64,000 nt of DNA. It comes from Pedobacter nototheniae. GTDB lineage: Bacteria; Bacteroidota; Bacteroidia; Sphingobacteriales; Sphingobacteriaceae. The stretch covers positions 1 through 64,000 of the forward strand of contig NZ_RQRS01000015.1 of assembly GCF_004335085.1 (NCBI RefSeq), written 5' to 3'. Position 1 is the stretch's first letter; each line of letters starts with the position of its first letter. The notes under the pieces were generated by a model, which saw nothing but the letters and a program-made list of their open reading frames with translations, ran no database searches and was not told where the DNA came from. Made by a program: the position numbers and the translations under genes. Positions 7,692 to 17,999 of the stretch are shown piece by piece.

Positions 7692-10600
7692 ATGAAAAGT
7701 TTTTTACACACAACAGCGGTGTGCCTAATCTTTTTACTAGCCTTTACTTACCAACTCTTTGCCCAGCAAAGAAACATAAAAGGCGTAGTCAACGACGATA
7801 GTGGACAACCCCTGCCTGGCGTTTCGGTGATGATAAAAGGTACCCAGCAAGGCACCTCGACTAACGGGGAAGGGCAATATTCCCTAAATGTATCTTCATC
7901 TTCTGCTATTCTGATTTTTAGGGCAGTGGGTTACGCAACACGTGAACTAGAAGCCAGCAGTTCAACAATCAATGTATCACTAAAATCAACCACAGGCGAT
8001 TTGGATGAAGTTGTGGTAAAAGGATTTGGAGCCCAGCAGAAAAAAATTACCGTAACGGGTTCGGTCTCTACCATTGGCGGAAAAGAACTGGTATCTACCT
8101 CTGTATCCAATATATCCAATATGCTTATCGGTAATGCTCCAGGAGTTTCAGGTTTGCAACAAAGTGGAGAGCCTGGTCGAAATAATGCAGCCATTAACAT
8201 CCGCGGAGTATCCACTTATGCTGGGTCAACAGATCCGCTTATCGTTATCGACGGAGTGCCAGAACCGCCTGAGCAGACCTACTCGAGGTTAAACTCAATG
8301 GATGCCAATGAAATTGAAAGTATTAATATTCTCAAAGATGCATCTTCCACTGCAGTTTATGGCGTAAGGGGTGCAAACGGTGTTATTATCGTGACCACAA
8401 AAAGAGGTAAACTTGGTAAGCCTGTTTTAAGCGCATCAACAAATTTCGGATTCACCACAGCAGCCAACTTGCCGAAGAATGTAAGCTCCTATGATTTCGC
8501 TTTAATGCGCAATGAGGCGATTCGCACCGAGCAGAGCACTTATGGCGTGTCTGCTTACAATGATTACCTTTTCGATAGCAACGATTTATGGAAGTTTGCC
8601 AACAACCGCGACTATACCCCGGCTGAAGTCGCGAATTATCCAGGGCTCACCAGTGCCCAGAGGGATGCGCTAAACGCCAGTCCTGCGCTGTATTATTCCA
8701 GCCGCGATCTCTTTAAAGATCAGTTTGGTGGTAAGGGTCCACAGCAGCAGTTTAACTTAAACATTGCGGGGGGTACTGAAAAAGTAAAGTATTATACCTC
8801 ATTAGGCTATTTTTCCCAAGGCTCCATCCTTCAGAATACAGATTACTATGGCGCAAATACAAAATCAACCTACGACCGGTACAACTTTTTATCCAACTTT
8901 GACATCAACGCTGTAAAAAACCTGGCCATCTCGGTTAATCTATCCGGACAGTTCGGCACCATCGTTGGACCTGGTATCGATGGCGGAACTTCGCTCACTG
9001 ACCGCTACAAAATTATTATGCAATACCTTTATGATACCAATGCCATGATGGCGCCAGGTATTATAGACAATAAACTCATCAACAGTATTGCAGGTAACCC
9101 AGGTACCGCATCGAATCCACTGGGACGTAAAATTGGAAGTTTACTGGGTAACCAGAATTCCATCAGAAATTTACTTGCCAGCGGAACAGAAACCACATAC
9201 GATTCAAGATTAACCGGACGCATCGGGGCCAAATATACTATGGACTATTTAACTAAGGGTCTATCCCTTAGAGCTAATGTGAATTATGAAAACAATTATT
9301 CAAAAGCAACGACTTACCGGGTAACTCTTCCGGAGTTTTCTGTCCGCCGAAATCCAATTGATCCAAATATACTTGATTTTTTTGGTGGGGAGCGTACCTC
9401 TTCAGGTACGTTTAATCCTAATCCCAATCATAATAGTGTGAACCGTACTTTTTACGTGGACGCAGGTATTGACTATGCACGTACCTTTGGTAACCATAGC
9501 GTTACCGCCCTTGTGCTTGCAAATGCACAAAAATATTATCTGCCTATAGATAACTTCAACACGCCGTCAGGAAATATGGGACTTGTAGGTAATGTGGCCT
9601 ATAACTACAAAGAGCGTTACCTGGCAGAAATCAGCGTTGGGTACAATGGTACTGAACAGTTCGCTGAAGATAAAAGGTTTGGCCTTTTTCCTGCATATTC
9701 AGTGGGATGGGTCGCTTCAAATGAATCCTTCTTTCCTAAGAATGACTGGATAACTTTCTTAAAATTCCGGGGCTCATATGGACTGAGCGGGTATGATAAA
9801 ATTGGTGGCGACCGCTATGTATATCTTCCCAGTACTTTTGTGATCAATCAGCCAGGGTATTATTTTGGCAATAGTGACGGGTCAACCCCAAATACGCTAA
9901 CTACTGGAACAAATGAAAGTAAACTTGGTAACCCGGCGGTAACCTGGGAAGAGGAAACCAAAAGAAACATAGGCCTGGAGGCAAAATTTTTCAAAAATAA
10001 ACTCTCGTTAATCATTGAAGGGTTTAAAAATGACAGGACCAATATTTTCACCCAGCCTGGTACCATCCCGGCAAGTTATGGAGTGGCAGCAGCGAACGTA
10101 CCCAGAGCAAACCTGGGCATCATGAACAACAAAGGTTATGAAGTAAGCTTAGGCTGGTCAGAAACCAGGGGACAGGTTGGTTATAACATCAACGCTTACC
10201 TGAGTTATGCAAAAAATAAAATTGTTTACAATGCCGAGGCCCTCAACCCATACCCTTGGATGAATACCTCCGGTTATAGTTTTGGTCAGTACAAAGGCTT
10301 TGTTTCGGATGGTTTTTATAATACCCAGGCAGAACTTAACAACCGTCCTGTATTAACCTATAATGGCAATCAGGCTGCCCTTGGAGATATCCGCTATAAA
10401 GACATTAATGGTGATGGTCTAATAGATGCATCAGATAGGGTGCCTATAGGATACACCAACCGGGCATTATATGATTTTAGCCTGAAGACCGGCATCAATT
10501 ATAAGGGCTTTGATTTAAACGTACTTTTCATTGGCAAAAGCAAAGGTTCATTTAACATCAATAATGGCATGAATCACCCATTTGTAAAAAATGCAGGAAA

Positions 10601-10970
10601 CGCATTCCAATGGCAGTTTGACGGTCGATGGACACCAGAGAAGGTAGCCAATGGGGAGAAGATAACTTTTCCAAGAGCTACCATCGCAGGTTCAGCCAGT
10701 GAGGCAAATAATTATCAGAATTCTGATTTCTGGTTAGTCTCTACAGCTTTCAAGAAGTTAAAAAATATAGAACTCGGTTATACTTTCAATACTTACGGAT
10801 TCATGAAAAAAGCGCGCATCAGTTCCCTTAGGATTTATGCAAATGGCAATAACCTTTTCACTTGGGACAATGATTTTGATGAGATTGACCCTGAGCAAAC
10901 CGATAGCGGAACTTCTTACCTTTTCCCGCTAACCAGGGCTTTCGTTTTCGGCGCCAATATTCGTTTTTAA
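7692..10970 (+). CDS. SusC/RagA-type TonB-dependent outer-membrane transporter
   Basis: This protein of about 1092 residues imports oligosaccharides through the outer membrane together with its SusD partner. After a signal peptide ending LFAQQ comes a carboxypeptidase-D regulatory-like domain (RNIKGVVNDDSGQPLPGVSV, about 25-105), then the plug domain and a 22-strand barrel ending in an aromatic F (NIRF). DINGDGLIDASDRVPIGY is the usual late barrel loop. I chose ATG 7692 because MKSFLHTTAVCLIFLLAF is a proper signal peptide; the frame is open to a TTG at 7656 but that adds an unlikely leader. SusD follows 18 nt later. Confidence 0.93.
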   Translation: MKSFLHTTAVCLIFLLAFTYQLFAQQRNIKGVVNDDSGQPLPGVSVMIKGTQQGTSTNGEGQYSLNVSSSSAILIFRAVGYATRELEASSSTINVSLKSTTGDLDEVVVKGFGAQQKKITVTGSVSTIGGKELVSTSVSNISNMLIGNAPGVSGLQQSGEPGRNNAAINIRGVSTYAGSTDPLIVIDGVPEPPEQTYSRLNSMDANEIESINILKDASSTAVYGVRGANGVIIVTTKRGKLGKPVLSASTNFGFTTAANLPKNVSSYDFALMRNEAIRTEQSTYGVSAYNDYLFDSNDLWKFANNRDYTPAEVANYPGLTSAQRDALNASPALYYSSRDLFKDQFGGKGPQQQFNLNIAGGTEKVKYYTSLGYFSQGSILQNTDYYGANTKSTYDRYNFLSNFDINAVKNLAISVNLSGQFGTIVGPGIDGGTSLTDRYKIIMQYLYDTNAMMAPGIIDNKLINSIAGNPGTASNPLGRKIGSLLGNQNSIRNLLASGTETTYDSRLTGRIGAKYTMDYLTKGLSLRANVNYENNYSKATTYRVTLPEFSVRRNPIDPNILDFFGGERTSSGTFNPNPNHNSVNRTFYVDAGIDYARTFGNHSVTALVLANAQKYYLPIDNFNTPSGNMGLVGNVAYNYKERYLAEISVGYNGTEQFAEDKRFGLFPAYSVGWVASNESFFPKNDWITFLKFRGSYGLSGYDKIGGDRYVYLPSTFVINQPGYYFGNSDGSTPNTLTTGTNESKLGNPAVTWEEETKRNIGLEAKFFKNKLSLIIEGFKNDRTNIFTQPGTIPASYGVAAANVPRANLGIMNNKGYEVSLGWSETRGQVGYNINAYLSYAKNKIVYNAEALNPYPWMNTSGYSFGQYKGFVSDGFYNTQAELNNRPVLTYNGNQAALGDIRYKDINGDGLIDASDRVPIGYTNRALYDFSLKTGINYKGFDLNVLFIGKSKGSFNINNGMNHPFVKNAGNAFQWQFDGRWTPEKVANGEKITFPRATIAGSASEANNYQNSDFWLVSTAFKKLKNIELGYTFNTYGFMKKARISSLRIYANGNNLFTWDNDFDEIDPEQTDSGTSYLFPLTRAFVFGANIRF

Positions 10971-10988
10971 ACCTGATTATCAAAAAAT

Positions 10989-12788
10989 ATGAAAAAGATA
11001 ATTTACTTCATCTCCGCAATAATAGGCGCAACTGGCCTTTATTCTTGCCAGAAAGAATTTTTAGAAAAACCTGAAACTACAGGGAACACGACTATAGAGA
11101 CGGTTTTCGCCTCCTCTGTTGAGTCTACCAAGGCGCTCGCCAATGCCTACAGGACTTCTCTTTGTCAGGGTCTTTTTGATAATGGTGGCACCAATATCGG
11201 AAACGGCACACTGTCTGGCATTTCTGGCGAAGCGATGCCTGGAGAAAGCTGGGCAGATATTTATGCTGCTTATAGTTTAGCAGGACTTACCTCAGAACGC
11301 AGTACCGATAACTTTGCGAATAACTTTGTAGCCATCAGGCGTAACTATATCATTTCTGAAAACATTGATAAAGTGCCCGATATGGATGGCGCCACAAAAG
11401 CTTACGTAAAAGCCGAAATGGCTGGCTTAACCGCCTACCGTTATATGGGCATGTTCATCCGTTATGGCGGTGTGCCGATTGTGAATAAAACTTTTATCTC
11501 TTCAGATGATTTAGCTGTTCCCCGCGCTACCCTGCAGGCAACCCTTGATAACATTATTCAGCTAAGCGATGCCGCTTATGCCGGGCTTCCAGATAGCTGG
11601 CCGGATAAGTCTGTGGGCAGGTTGACTAAAGGCGCCGCACTGGCGATAAAAGCCAGAGCATTGCAATATGCTGCAAGACCCTTATTTAATTCGGCAACAC
11701 CTTATTTAAGTTTAGGTGCAAACAACAATATGATATGTTTTGGTAATGTAAGCCAGCAAAGGTGGACGGATGCAGTGACCGCCAACGAAGCGGTCATTGC
11801 CTGGGGAAAAAGCCATGCTACCGACATCATCAATAGCGGAGGCGGTGCAAATACCCCTAATCCTAACGCACTTGATGACTACGGGACTGCAACCTCAACA
11901 CCCAATAATAAAGAAGTATTACTGGCCTATAAAGTGGATAATAATGCCAATAACGTTAAAATGTTCAAATTCTATATTCCTGTCCGAGGATCTTCAGGAA
12001 GAGGGGGCAATGACATTAACAACGAAAGATACCTCACTGATAATGCAGGGATGATCACAAATTTTCTTCGCATTTATTATAAAGCAGATGGTACTGATCA
12101 GGACTGGCCAAAGGTAGGAGATCCGGCAAGACCATATACTGACTATAATACGCGCATGCAGCAGATGGAGCCAAGATTTAAGGCAGACAACTATGCGCAT
12201 GGAATTGATGCATGGAATAACCCTGGGAACTCAGTCTGGTCATATGATAACATCAATTCAGGTGTGAATATCTCAGGATCTGGAAAAGGCGATGCACAAA
12301 GCACTAAATTTTATTACAAGGCCGGCACCCGTTCCTGGTTTGAATGGCCACTGTTCCGTATGTCTGAATTCTACCTGAATTTAGCTGAAGCCTATAACGA
12401 ACTGGGCAATACGGCCAAAGCGCTTCAAAACTTAAATATTGTGCACAATAGAGCAGGTCTTCCAAGTATTACCGAAAGCGAGCAGTCAAGGCTTCGCCTG
12501 TTAATACAGCGGGAATGGAGCATCGAGTTTTATAAAGAAAACCGCAGGTATTTCGATGTTAAACATTGGAAACGTTCTGATATCGCCAGCGGTGTGATCG
12601 GCGGGCAGTATGAGGAGTTCAGGTTTACTTTCGCACCTGGCAAAAGCAATCCTGCCATAACCTCTGATATATCATCCTACACCAATAACAATACTTTGAG
12701 TCCGTACTGGAATGCAAAGATGTATTTAGAACCCATTCCACTTTCGGAGATTAATAAACGCATACTGGTGCAAAACCCAGGTTATTAA
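10989..12788 (+). CDS. SusD/RagB-type surface glycan-binding lipoprotein
   Basis: This 599-residue lipoprotein (lipobox GLYSC, Cys20) is the partner that caps the SusC transporter and captures glycan. The SusD N-terminal TPR scaffold is visible (MAGLTAYRYMGMFIRYGGVP) and the C-terminal RagB domain contains FRMSEFYLNLAEAYNELGN and REWSIEFYKENRRYFDVKHW, both family hallmarks. It ends with LVQNPGY, a typical SusD tail. It lies 18 nt after susC and 33 nt before the second susC in one operon. Confidence 0.93.
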   Translation: MKKIIYFISAIIGATGLYSCQKEFLEKPETTGNTTIETVFASSVESTKALANAYRTSLCQGLFDNGGTNIGNGTLSGISGEAMPGESWADIYAAYSLAGLTSERSTDNFANNFVAIRRNYIISENIDKVPDMDGATKAYVKAEMAGLTAYRYMGMFIRYGGVPIVNKTFISSDDLAVPRATLQATLDNIIQLSDAAYAGLPDSWPDKSVGRLTKGAALAIKARALQYAARPLFNSATPYLSLGANNNMICFGNVSQQRWTDAVTANEAVIAWGKSHATDIINSGGGANTPNPNALDDYGTATSTPNNKEVLLAYKVDNNANNVKMFKFYIPVRGSSGRGGNDINNERYLTDNAGMITNFLRIYYKADGTDQDWPKVGDPARPYTDYNTRMQQMEPRFKADNYAHGIDAWNNPGNSVWSYDNINSGVNISGSGKGDAQSTKFYYKAGTRSWFEWPLFRMSEFYLNLAEAYNELGNTAKALQNLNIVHNRAGLPSITESEQSRLRLLIQREWSIEFYKENRRYFDVKHWKRSDIASGVIGGQYEEFRFTFAPGKSNPAITSDISSYTNNNTLSPYWNAKMYLEPIPLSEINKRILVQNPGY

Positions 12789-12821
12789 ACGCTGAAAACA
12801 AACTAAGTAATTACAGGAAAT

Positions 12822-15680
12822 ATGACTAACCAATATATAAAAAGCACTGTTCTTTCCGCCTGTCTGCTTTTGGGCCTGGCGATGAATGTTGCCGCACAAA
12901 ATAAGAGCCTAAGTGATAGCGCGGCAAGGGATACCGCGCGTATAGAGCCGGGGAGACTGCTTAATATCAAAAAAATTAACTCGACAGCTGCCATCTCCTC
13001 CGTGAGCGGTGAGGCTTTGTATCAAACGCCGACCATGAATTTAACCAATACTTTATACGGCAGATTGAATGGCCTGAGTGTCAACCTTGGCTCAGGTGAG
13101 CCAGGTTATGATAATGCAGCGCTTGGGATCAGAGGCGTGGGATCGCTATCCTCGACCTCTGCTGGTGGCTATAATACCTACAAAGTATTTGTTGACGGCT
13201 TTGAAACCAATCTCAATTACCTCGCTTACCTCTCCGCTGCAGAGATTGAAAGCATCTCTATTTTAAAAGATGCTGCAGCGCTCGCCACCTTCGGGATGCG
13301 CGGGGCCAATGGGGTGATTTATGTAACCACAAAGAGAGGAAAAATTGGTAAGCCGACCATTTCTTTTCAGGTAAGGACCGGCATTCAGAAAGCTATCAAT
13401 ATCAATAAACCCCTTGATGCTTTCGGCTATGCTAGCATGTATAATCAGGCCATCAGTAATGACAGGGGCAGGGTCTGGTCCCCTCTTTATTCGCCTGCAC
13501 AGTTGCAGGGCTACAGAAACGGCACTGGAACCAATGTTGATTGGTTTGCTGAGGTGTTAAAAAACCATGCGCCATATACTGATGGTGACCTGAGTTTTAC
13601 CGGCGGGGATGATAATGCCAGGTACAATATTGTGCTGGATTACGCCAGGCAACAAGCTTTATATAATGTCAAGCAAACCGATGCCACTTCGAATTCGATG
13701 GTGAAACGTTACAACCTTAGGTCAAACCTGGACTTTAAAATGTTTGACATATTTGAAGCGAAGGTAGACATTGGCGCTAGGATTGAAGACCGTAAAGCGC
13801 CAAACTATAGCGGAGCCAACCTTTGGCAAAACCTTTCGCGGTATCCATCCAATATTTATCAGGTAAGGGATGCCGCTACCGGAAACTACTCTGGTACTTC
13901 GCTTTTTCCCGATAACCCCGTAGCATCTATCAATTCGCTGGGCTGGTTTTCTTCCCACAGGCGCATCCTTCAGGGAAATTTTACACTCAAAGAGCGTCTG
14001 GATGAGCTCACACCAGGCTTATATTTAAGCCAGGCATATTCCTTCAATAGCTATTCGCAAAGTAATTACTCTAAAACGGCAGATTATCCCCGCTTCTTTA
14101 ATGGTCAGCCCGGCGGCCCGACAAATGTACTCACTCCGCTCCGGGCAACGGGCATGATTCCCGGAGGACAGGAAGACTGGAAACAGCTAATGGGTACAAT
14201 CGGTTATGAGAGAAGTTTTGGAAAACACCAGATTTTATCTGCACTAAATTACCATCAGTCTGATTTTAAAACCGATGGCGGCGCCAATGCTTATATTTAC
14301 CGTTACCAAAATATAAGTGGACGGGCTAACTATAGCTATGATAACCGTTATGTTGCTGAACTTGGTTTTTCTTATTTCGGCGCTGATGGTTATGCGCCTG
14401 GTAACCGGTGGGGATTTTATCCCGCGATTTCTGCCAGCTGGATAGTTTCCAATGAGGCATTCTTAAAAGATAGCAAATCCATCACGCTGTTGAAATTACG
14501 CGCATCTGCCGGAAAGACCGGAAGCATGGATTCAGAAACCCAGAATAGCGGACGCTTTCTCTATCAGCAGTACTATAATAACAGTGGAACTTTTTACACC
14601 GGAAACTCCAGCATCACGGGTAACTCAGGCCTGAATCAGAACATTTTAGCCAATCCCGATATTTTTGCTGAACAAAGCCTAAAATACAACATTGGGGCAG
14701 AAGTGAATTTCTTTAAAAAACTAAGCCTGTCTGCAGATGTATTTTTAGATAAGCGTAGTGGAATCCTTACCCGGGACAATACCATTACCGGAATTTATGG
14801 CACTATAAATAGCTTTGCCAATCTTGGAAAAGTAACCAATAAAGGCTTTGAACTTTCCGCCAATTTCTCAGATAAAAAAGGAGATTTTGGTTATGGCATT
14901 TGGGGACAGGTGGCTTACAATAAAAACAAAATCGACTATTTTGCTGAAATTCCCCAGCCATATGAATACAACCAGCAAACCGGGCGATCAATAGCCCAGA
15001 ATTATGGCCTTGTTTCAAAGGGATTTTATCAACTCGAAGATTTCAATGCCAATGGTACTTTAAAAGGTGGCGCGCTCCCTGCCTTTGGGCTTGTTCAGCC
15101 TGGAGACTTAAAATACCAGGATTTAAACGGAGATAATATTATTGATGAAAAGGACATTACCTCAGTGGGCAAATCCCTATTTCCGGAAATGACCTATTCT
15201 TTTGGTGCAAACTTTAGCTATAAAGGTTTTGACTTAAGTGCACTATTCCAAGGTATTGGCGGTTCATCAGTGAACATTTTAAGTGCTGCCCCTAATCAGA
15301 TTCAAGCCTTCGTTGGCAATGGAAATGTATTTCCTGTTGCACAAAATGCATGGGCTTATTACCCGGACCAGGGCATTGATACCAGGGCTAGCGCGAATTA
15401 TCCACGCTTAACCACCGCTGCGAACAATAATAATTACCGCTCGAGTGACTTTTGGGTGAAAAGCAGGGATTTCCTTCGCCTGCGTAACGTAGAATTAGGA
15501 TATACTTTTAGTCCGGCTTTTGTTAAAAAGCTTTCGCTTTCTAACCTTCGCTTTTATGTAAATGCTGTCAATCCATTAACCTGGAGCAGGCTGGAAAAAG
15601 ACTACGGATTAGACCCAGAAACGCTAAGCGCTTATCCAGGCATTAAATCATTCAATACCGGACTGTCGGTTACTTTTTAA
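12822..15680 (+). CDS. second SusC-like TonB-dependent transporter, lacking the N-terminal regulatory domain
   Basis: This 952-residue protein has a signal peptide (SACLLLGLAMNVAAQ) but only a short stretch (about 28-55) before the plug, so the carboxypeptidase-D-like domain of ordinary SusC proteins is missing. The plug contains GVGSLSSTSAGGYNTYKVFV and the conserved GMRGANGVIYVTTKRGKIGK. The barrel carries DLNGDNIIDEKDITSVG and ends GLSVTF. It presumably imports a different mannan-derived oligomer than the first pair, or is matched to the DUF1735 lipoprotein downstream. Its SusD starts 13 nt later. Confidence 0.9.
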   Translation: MTNQYIKSTVLSACLLLGLAMNVAAQNKSLSDSAARDTARIEPGRLLNIKKINSTAAISSVSGEALYQTPTMNLTNTLYGRLNGLSVNLGSGEPGYDNAALGIRGVGSLSSTSAGGYNTYKVFVDGFETNLNYLAYLSAAEIESISILKDAAALATFGMRGANGVIYVTTKRGKIGKPTISFQVRTGIQKAININKPLDAFGYASMYNQAISNDRGRVWSPLYSPAQLQGYRNGTGTNVDWFAEVLKNHAPYTDGDLSFTGGDDNARYNIVLDYARQQALYNVKQTDATSNSMVKRYNLRSNLDFKMFDIFEAKVDIGARIEDRKAPNYSGANLWQNLSRYPSNIYQVRDAATGNYSGTSLFPDNPVASINSLGWFSSHRRILQGNFTLKERLDELTPGLYLSQAYSFNSYSQSNYSKTADYPRFFNGQPGGPTNVLTPLRATGMIPGGQEDWKQLMGTIGYERSFGKHQILSALNYHQSDFKTDGGANAYIYRYQNISGRANYSYDNRYVAELGFSYFGADGYAPGNRWGFYPAISASWIVSNEAFLKDSKSITLLKLRASAGKTGSMDSETQNSGRFLYQQYYNNSGTFYTGNSSITGNSGLNQNILANPDIFAEQSLKYNIGAEVNFFKKLSLSADVFLDKRSGILTRDNTITGIYGTINSFANLGKVTNKGFELSANFSDKKGDFGYGIWGQVAYNKNKIDYFAEIPQPYEYNQQTGRSIAQNYGLVSKGFYQLEDFNANGTLKGGALPAFGLVQPGDLKYQDLNGDNIIDEKDITSVGKSLFPEMTYSFGANFSYKGFDLSALFQGIGGSSVNILSAAPNQIQAFVGNGNVFPVAQNAWAYYPDQGIDTRASANYPRLTTAANNNNYRSSDFWVKSRDFLRLRNVELGYTFSPAFVKKLSLSNLRFYVNAVNPLTWSRLEKDYGLDPETLSAYPGIKSFNTGLSVTF

Positions 15681-15693
15681 TTCTAAAAATAAA

Positions 15694-17400
15694 ATGATGA
15701 AAATCAGAGCACCATATTTGACCCTCTTTTTCGCTGGCCTGCTGCTAATCAGTGCCTGTAAAAAAGATTTTTTGGATACCAGGATGGATACACTTCCAAC
15801 GCCTGAAACCATTCAGACCACCAGAAGCTCACTGACCGGCTTTGCGAATGCATTTTATGCACCGATTAGTTTTGCTATAGGATTTACTACTTTAGACAAT
15901 AGCTTTTTTGAAGCTGCCAGCGATGATGCCCAGCAAACCCTAACCTTCGCGCAAGGGGTAATTCCTTTTAATCAGGCGACTTTGAGTGAGGCTAATCCTT
16001 CGACAGAGGCTAACAAGTATTATGCCTGCTATGAAGGCATCCGCGCGGCGAATTTCTTTTTGGATTATTCTAAAAACTGGAAAGCAATGATCAGCCAGAA
16101 TCGCGATACCCTGACGGACGTGACGAATTATAACCGCGATAAACTATTCATCAGTGCTTACCGTGGTGAGGCGCATGTGGCAAGGGCCTATTATTATTCT
16201 GAACTTATTAAACGCTATGGCGGGGTACCTATTGTTACCAAAACGCTGCAGCAGGCTGGTGGAGACTTAGCAGTGGCAAAGTCCAGTTATGATCAGGTGG
16301 TTGATTATATTGTTTCGGAAATCGACACCTACAAAGACTCTTTGGTTGTGAGCTGGAAAACTAACGGTTTTTCAGACCAGGACGGACGTTTCTCTAAAGG
16401 CTCAGCGCTGGCGATAAAAGCACGTGTACTTCTATACGCGGCAAGTCCTTTACATAACCCATCGAATGATCCCGCCAAATGGGCCAGGGCAGCGGCCGCC
16501 GCTAGGGAAATTATCAGTACCCCTGCATTTGGTTACGCGCTTCATACCGGTGGTTATGGGAATTATTTTCAGGGAAATAATTCACTTAACAGCGCCGAAA
16601 CTATTCTTGCTATTCGCAGGCCTGCATCTAATGATTTGGAGCGAGCCAATTATCCCATTACAACTACTGGTGGCGCAAGTGGGGTGACCCCATCGCATAA
16701 TCTTGTGGCCGAGTATGAACTCAAAGGCAGCGCCGATGCTGCCAACATTTATGCGAACCGCGACCCAAGACTTTCAGAAACGGTGGTATTAAACGGCAGT
16801 AGTTGGAACGGTCGTACCATTGATCAGTCCCCGGGTGCTGGTGATGATATGGCTAAAACCAATACTTCTCGCACAGGCTATTATTTAAAAAAATTCCTGG
16901 CGCCAAATCTGGATTTAGTAAACAATGCCACCGCCCAACATCAGTGGGTAGCCATTCGTTACGCTGAGGTGTTGCTTAATTACGCCGAGGCGATGAATGA
17001 GGCTTACGGTCCGGATGGCACAGCACCTGATGCGCCATCAGCGATGACCTCCAGAACAGCACTCAATATGGTGCGTTCAAGGGTAGGAGTGGCGATGCCA
17101 GCAGTTTCGACAGGCGGAAAAGATGCTTTCCGCGCAGCAATCAAACATGAACGCAGAATTGAGCTGGCCTTTGAAGATCACCGCTACTGGGATCTGCTTC
17201 GATGGAACGATGCCGCCACATTATTAAATCAGCCTATCAAGGGGGTTAATGTAAGTAAAAATGCAAATGGCAGCTTCAATTATACCATTGTTGATGTTGC
17301 TACACGGACCTTCAGGGCTCCGGCGATGTATTACTTGCCATTTCCAAGAGCGGAAGTTGTGCGCTCAAACGGATCAATTACCCAAAACCCAGGTTATTAA
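15694..17400 (+). CDS. second SusD/RagB-type glycan-binding lipoprotein
   Basis: This 568-residue lipoprotein (lipobox LISAC, Cys22) pairs with the second SusC. It shows the SusD features: FISAYRGEAHVARAYYYSEL, KRYGGVPIVTKTL, the C-terminal AIRYAEVLLNYAEAMNEAYG and RRIELAFEDHRYWDLLRW, and the tail ITQNPGY. Sequence similarity to the first SusD seems limited outside these motifs, which fits a different ligand preference. A DUF1735 gene follows 11 nt later. Confidence 0.92.
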   Translation: MMKIRAPYLTLFFAGLLLISACKKDFLDTRMDTLPTPETIQTTRSSLTGFANAFYAPISFAIGFTTLDNSFFEAASDDAQQTLTFAQGVIPFNQATLSEANPSTEANKYYACYEGIRAANFFLDYSKNWKAMISQNRDTLTDVTNYNRDKLFISAYRGEAHVARAYYYSELIKRYGGVPIVTKTLQQAGGDLAVAKSSYDQVVDYIVSEIDTYKDSLVVSWKTNGFSDQDGRFSKGSALAIKARVLLYAASPLHNPSNDPAKWARAAAAAREIISTPAFGYALHTGGYGNYFQGNNSLNSAETILAIRRPASNDLERANYPITTTGGASGVTPSHNLVAEYELKGSADAANIYANRDPRLSETVVLNGSSWNGRTIDQSPGAGDDMAKTNTSRTGYYLKKFLAPNLDLVNNATAQHQWVAIRYAEVLLNYAEAMNEAYGPDGTAPDAPSAMTSRTALNMVRSRVGVAMPAVSTGGKDAFRAAIKHERRIELAFEDHRYWDLLRWNDAATLLNQPIKGVNVSKNANGSFNYTIVDVATRTFRAPAMYYLPFPRAEVVRSNGSITQNPGY

Positions 17401-17411
17401 CTCTAAAAGCA

Positions 17412-17972
17412 ATGAAAAAAATATTTTATAATTCCGCCATTGTGCTTGCGCTGTGCGCCGTGGCGCTTTTGATATCCTGCGAAAAAAACGATCAGGACTT
17501 AGATTATGGTGATGCTAAAATTTATATCCCCCAGGGTTTAAGTTCAAACCTTAATTACCTGGTGCCAAAGGGCCTGGATTCTGCTTCTAGGAACTACACT
17601 TTGGATACAAAGACTAACCAGCTCAAGGTGATACTCGGTGTGGCTAGAAGTGGAAAGACCACTGATGAGGGCTACTCGGTAAATATCAGCACCAGGGCAG
17701 ATACCATCAACACTTTGATAGCATCAAACCTGCTAACTAATACAGTACTCCTCCCGGACGGACTCTACAGGCTTCCTGGAAGTATTTCCGTGCCTGAGGG
17801 GCAGAGCGCAGGCACCTTTTTGCTGAGTATTGATGCCGCGCAGCTTAAATCGGGCTATACCGGAAAAAAAGTAGCGCTTGCGGTAGCGATTTCCTCGCCA
17901 AGTAAATTTTCATTAAGTGCAGTGAACAACAAGGTTATCGTAATTATCGACGTGAATGCGTTGAAACTTTGA
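17412..17972 (+). CDS. DUF1735-domain lipoprotein
   Basis: This 186-residue lipoprotein (lipobox LISC, Cys23) consists of one DUF1735 (BT_3987 N-terminal-like) domain: the stretch from DAKIYIPQGLSSN to the closing strand VIVIIDVNA is characteristic. DUF1735 proteins sit next to SusD in many polysaccharide loci and are thought to act as accessory surface glycan-binding proteins. Here it is the fifth gene of the susCD operon. Full-length relatives often carry an additional C-terminal lectin-like domain, which is absent here. Confidence 0.8.
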   Translation: MKKIFYNSAIVLALCAVALLISCEKNDQDLDYGDAKIYIPQGLSSNLNYLVPKGLDSASRNYTLDTKTNQLKVILGVARSGKTTDEGYSVNISTRADTINTLIASNLLTNTVLLPDGLYRLPGSISVPEGQSAGTFLLSIDAAQLKSGYTGKKVALAVAISSPSKFSLSAVNNKVIVIIDVNALKL

Positions 17973-17999
17973 TAAAAGACTCGCTTACATCCCTAAAAA

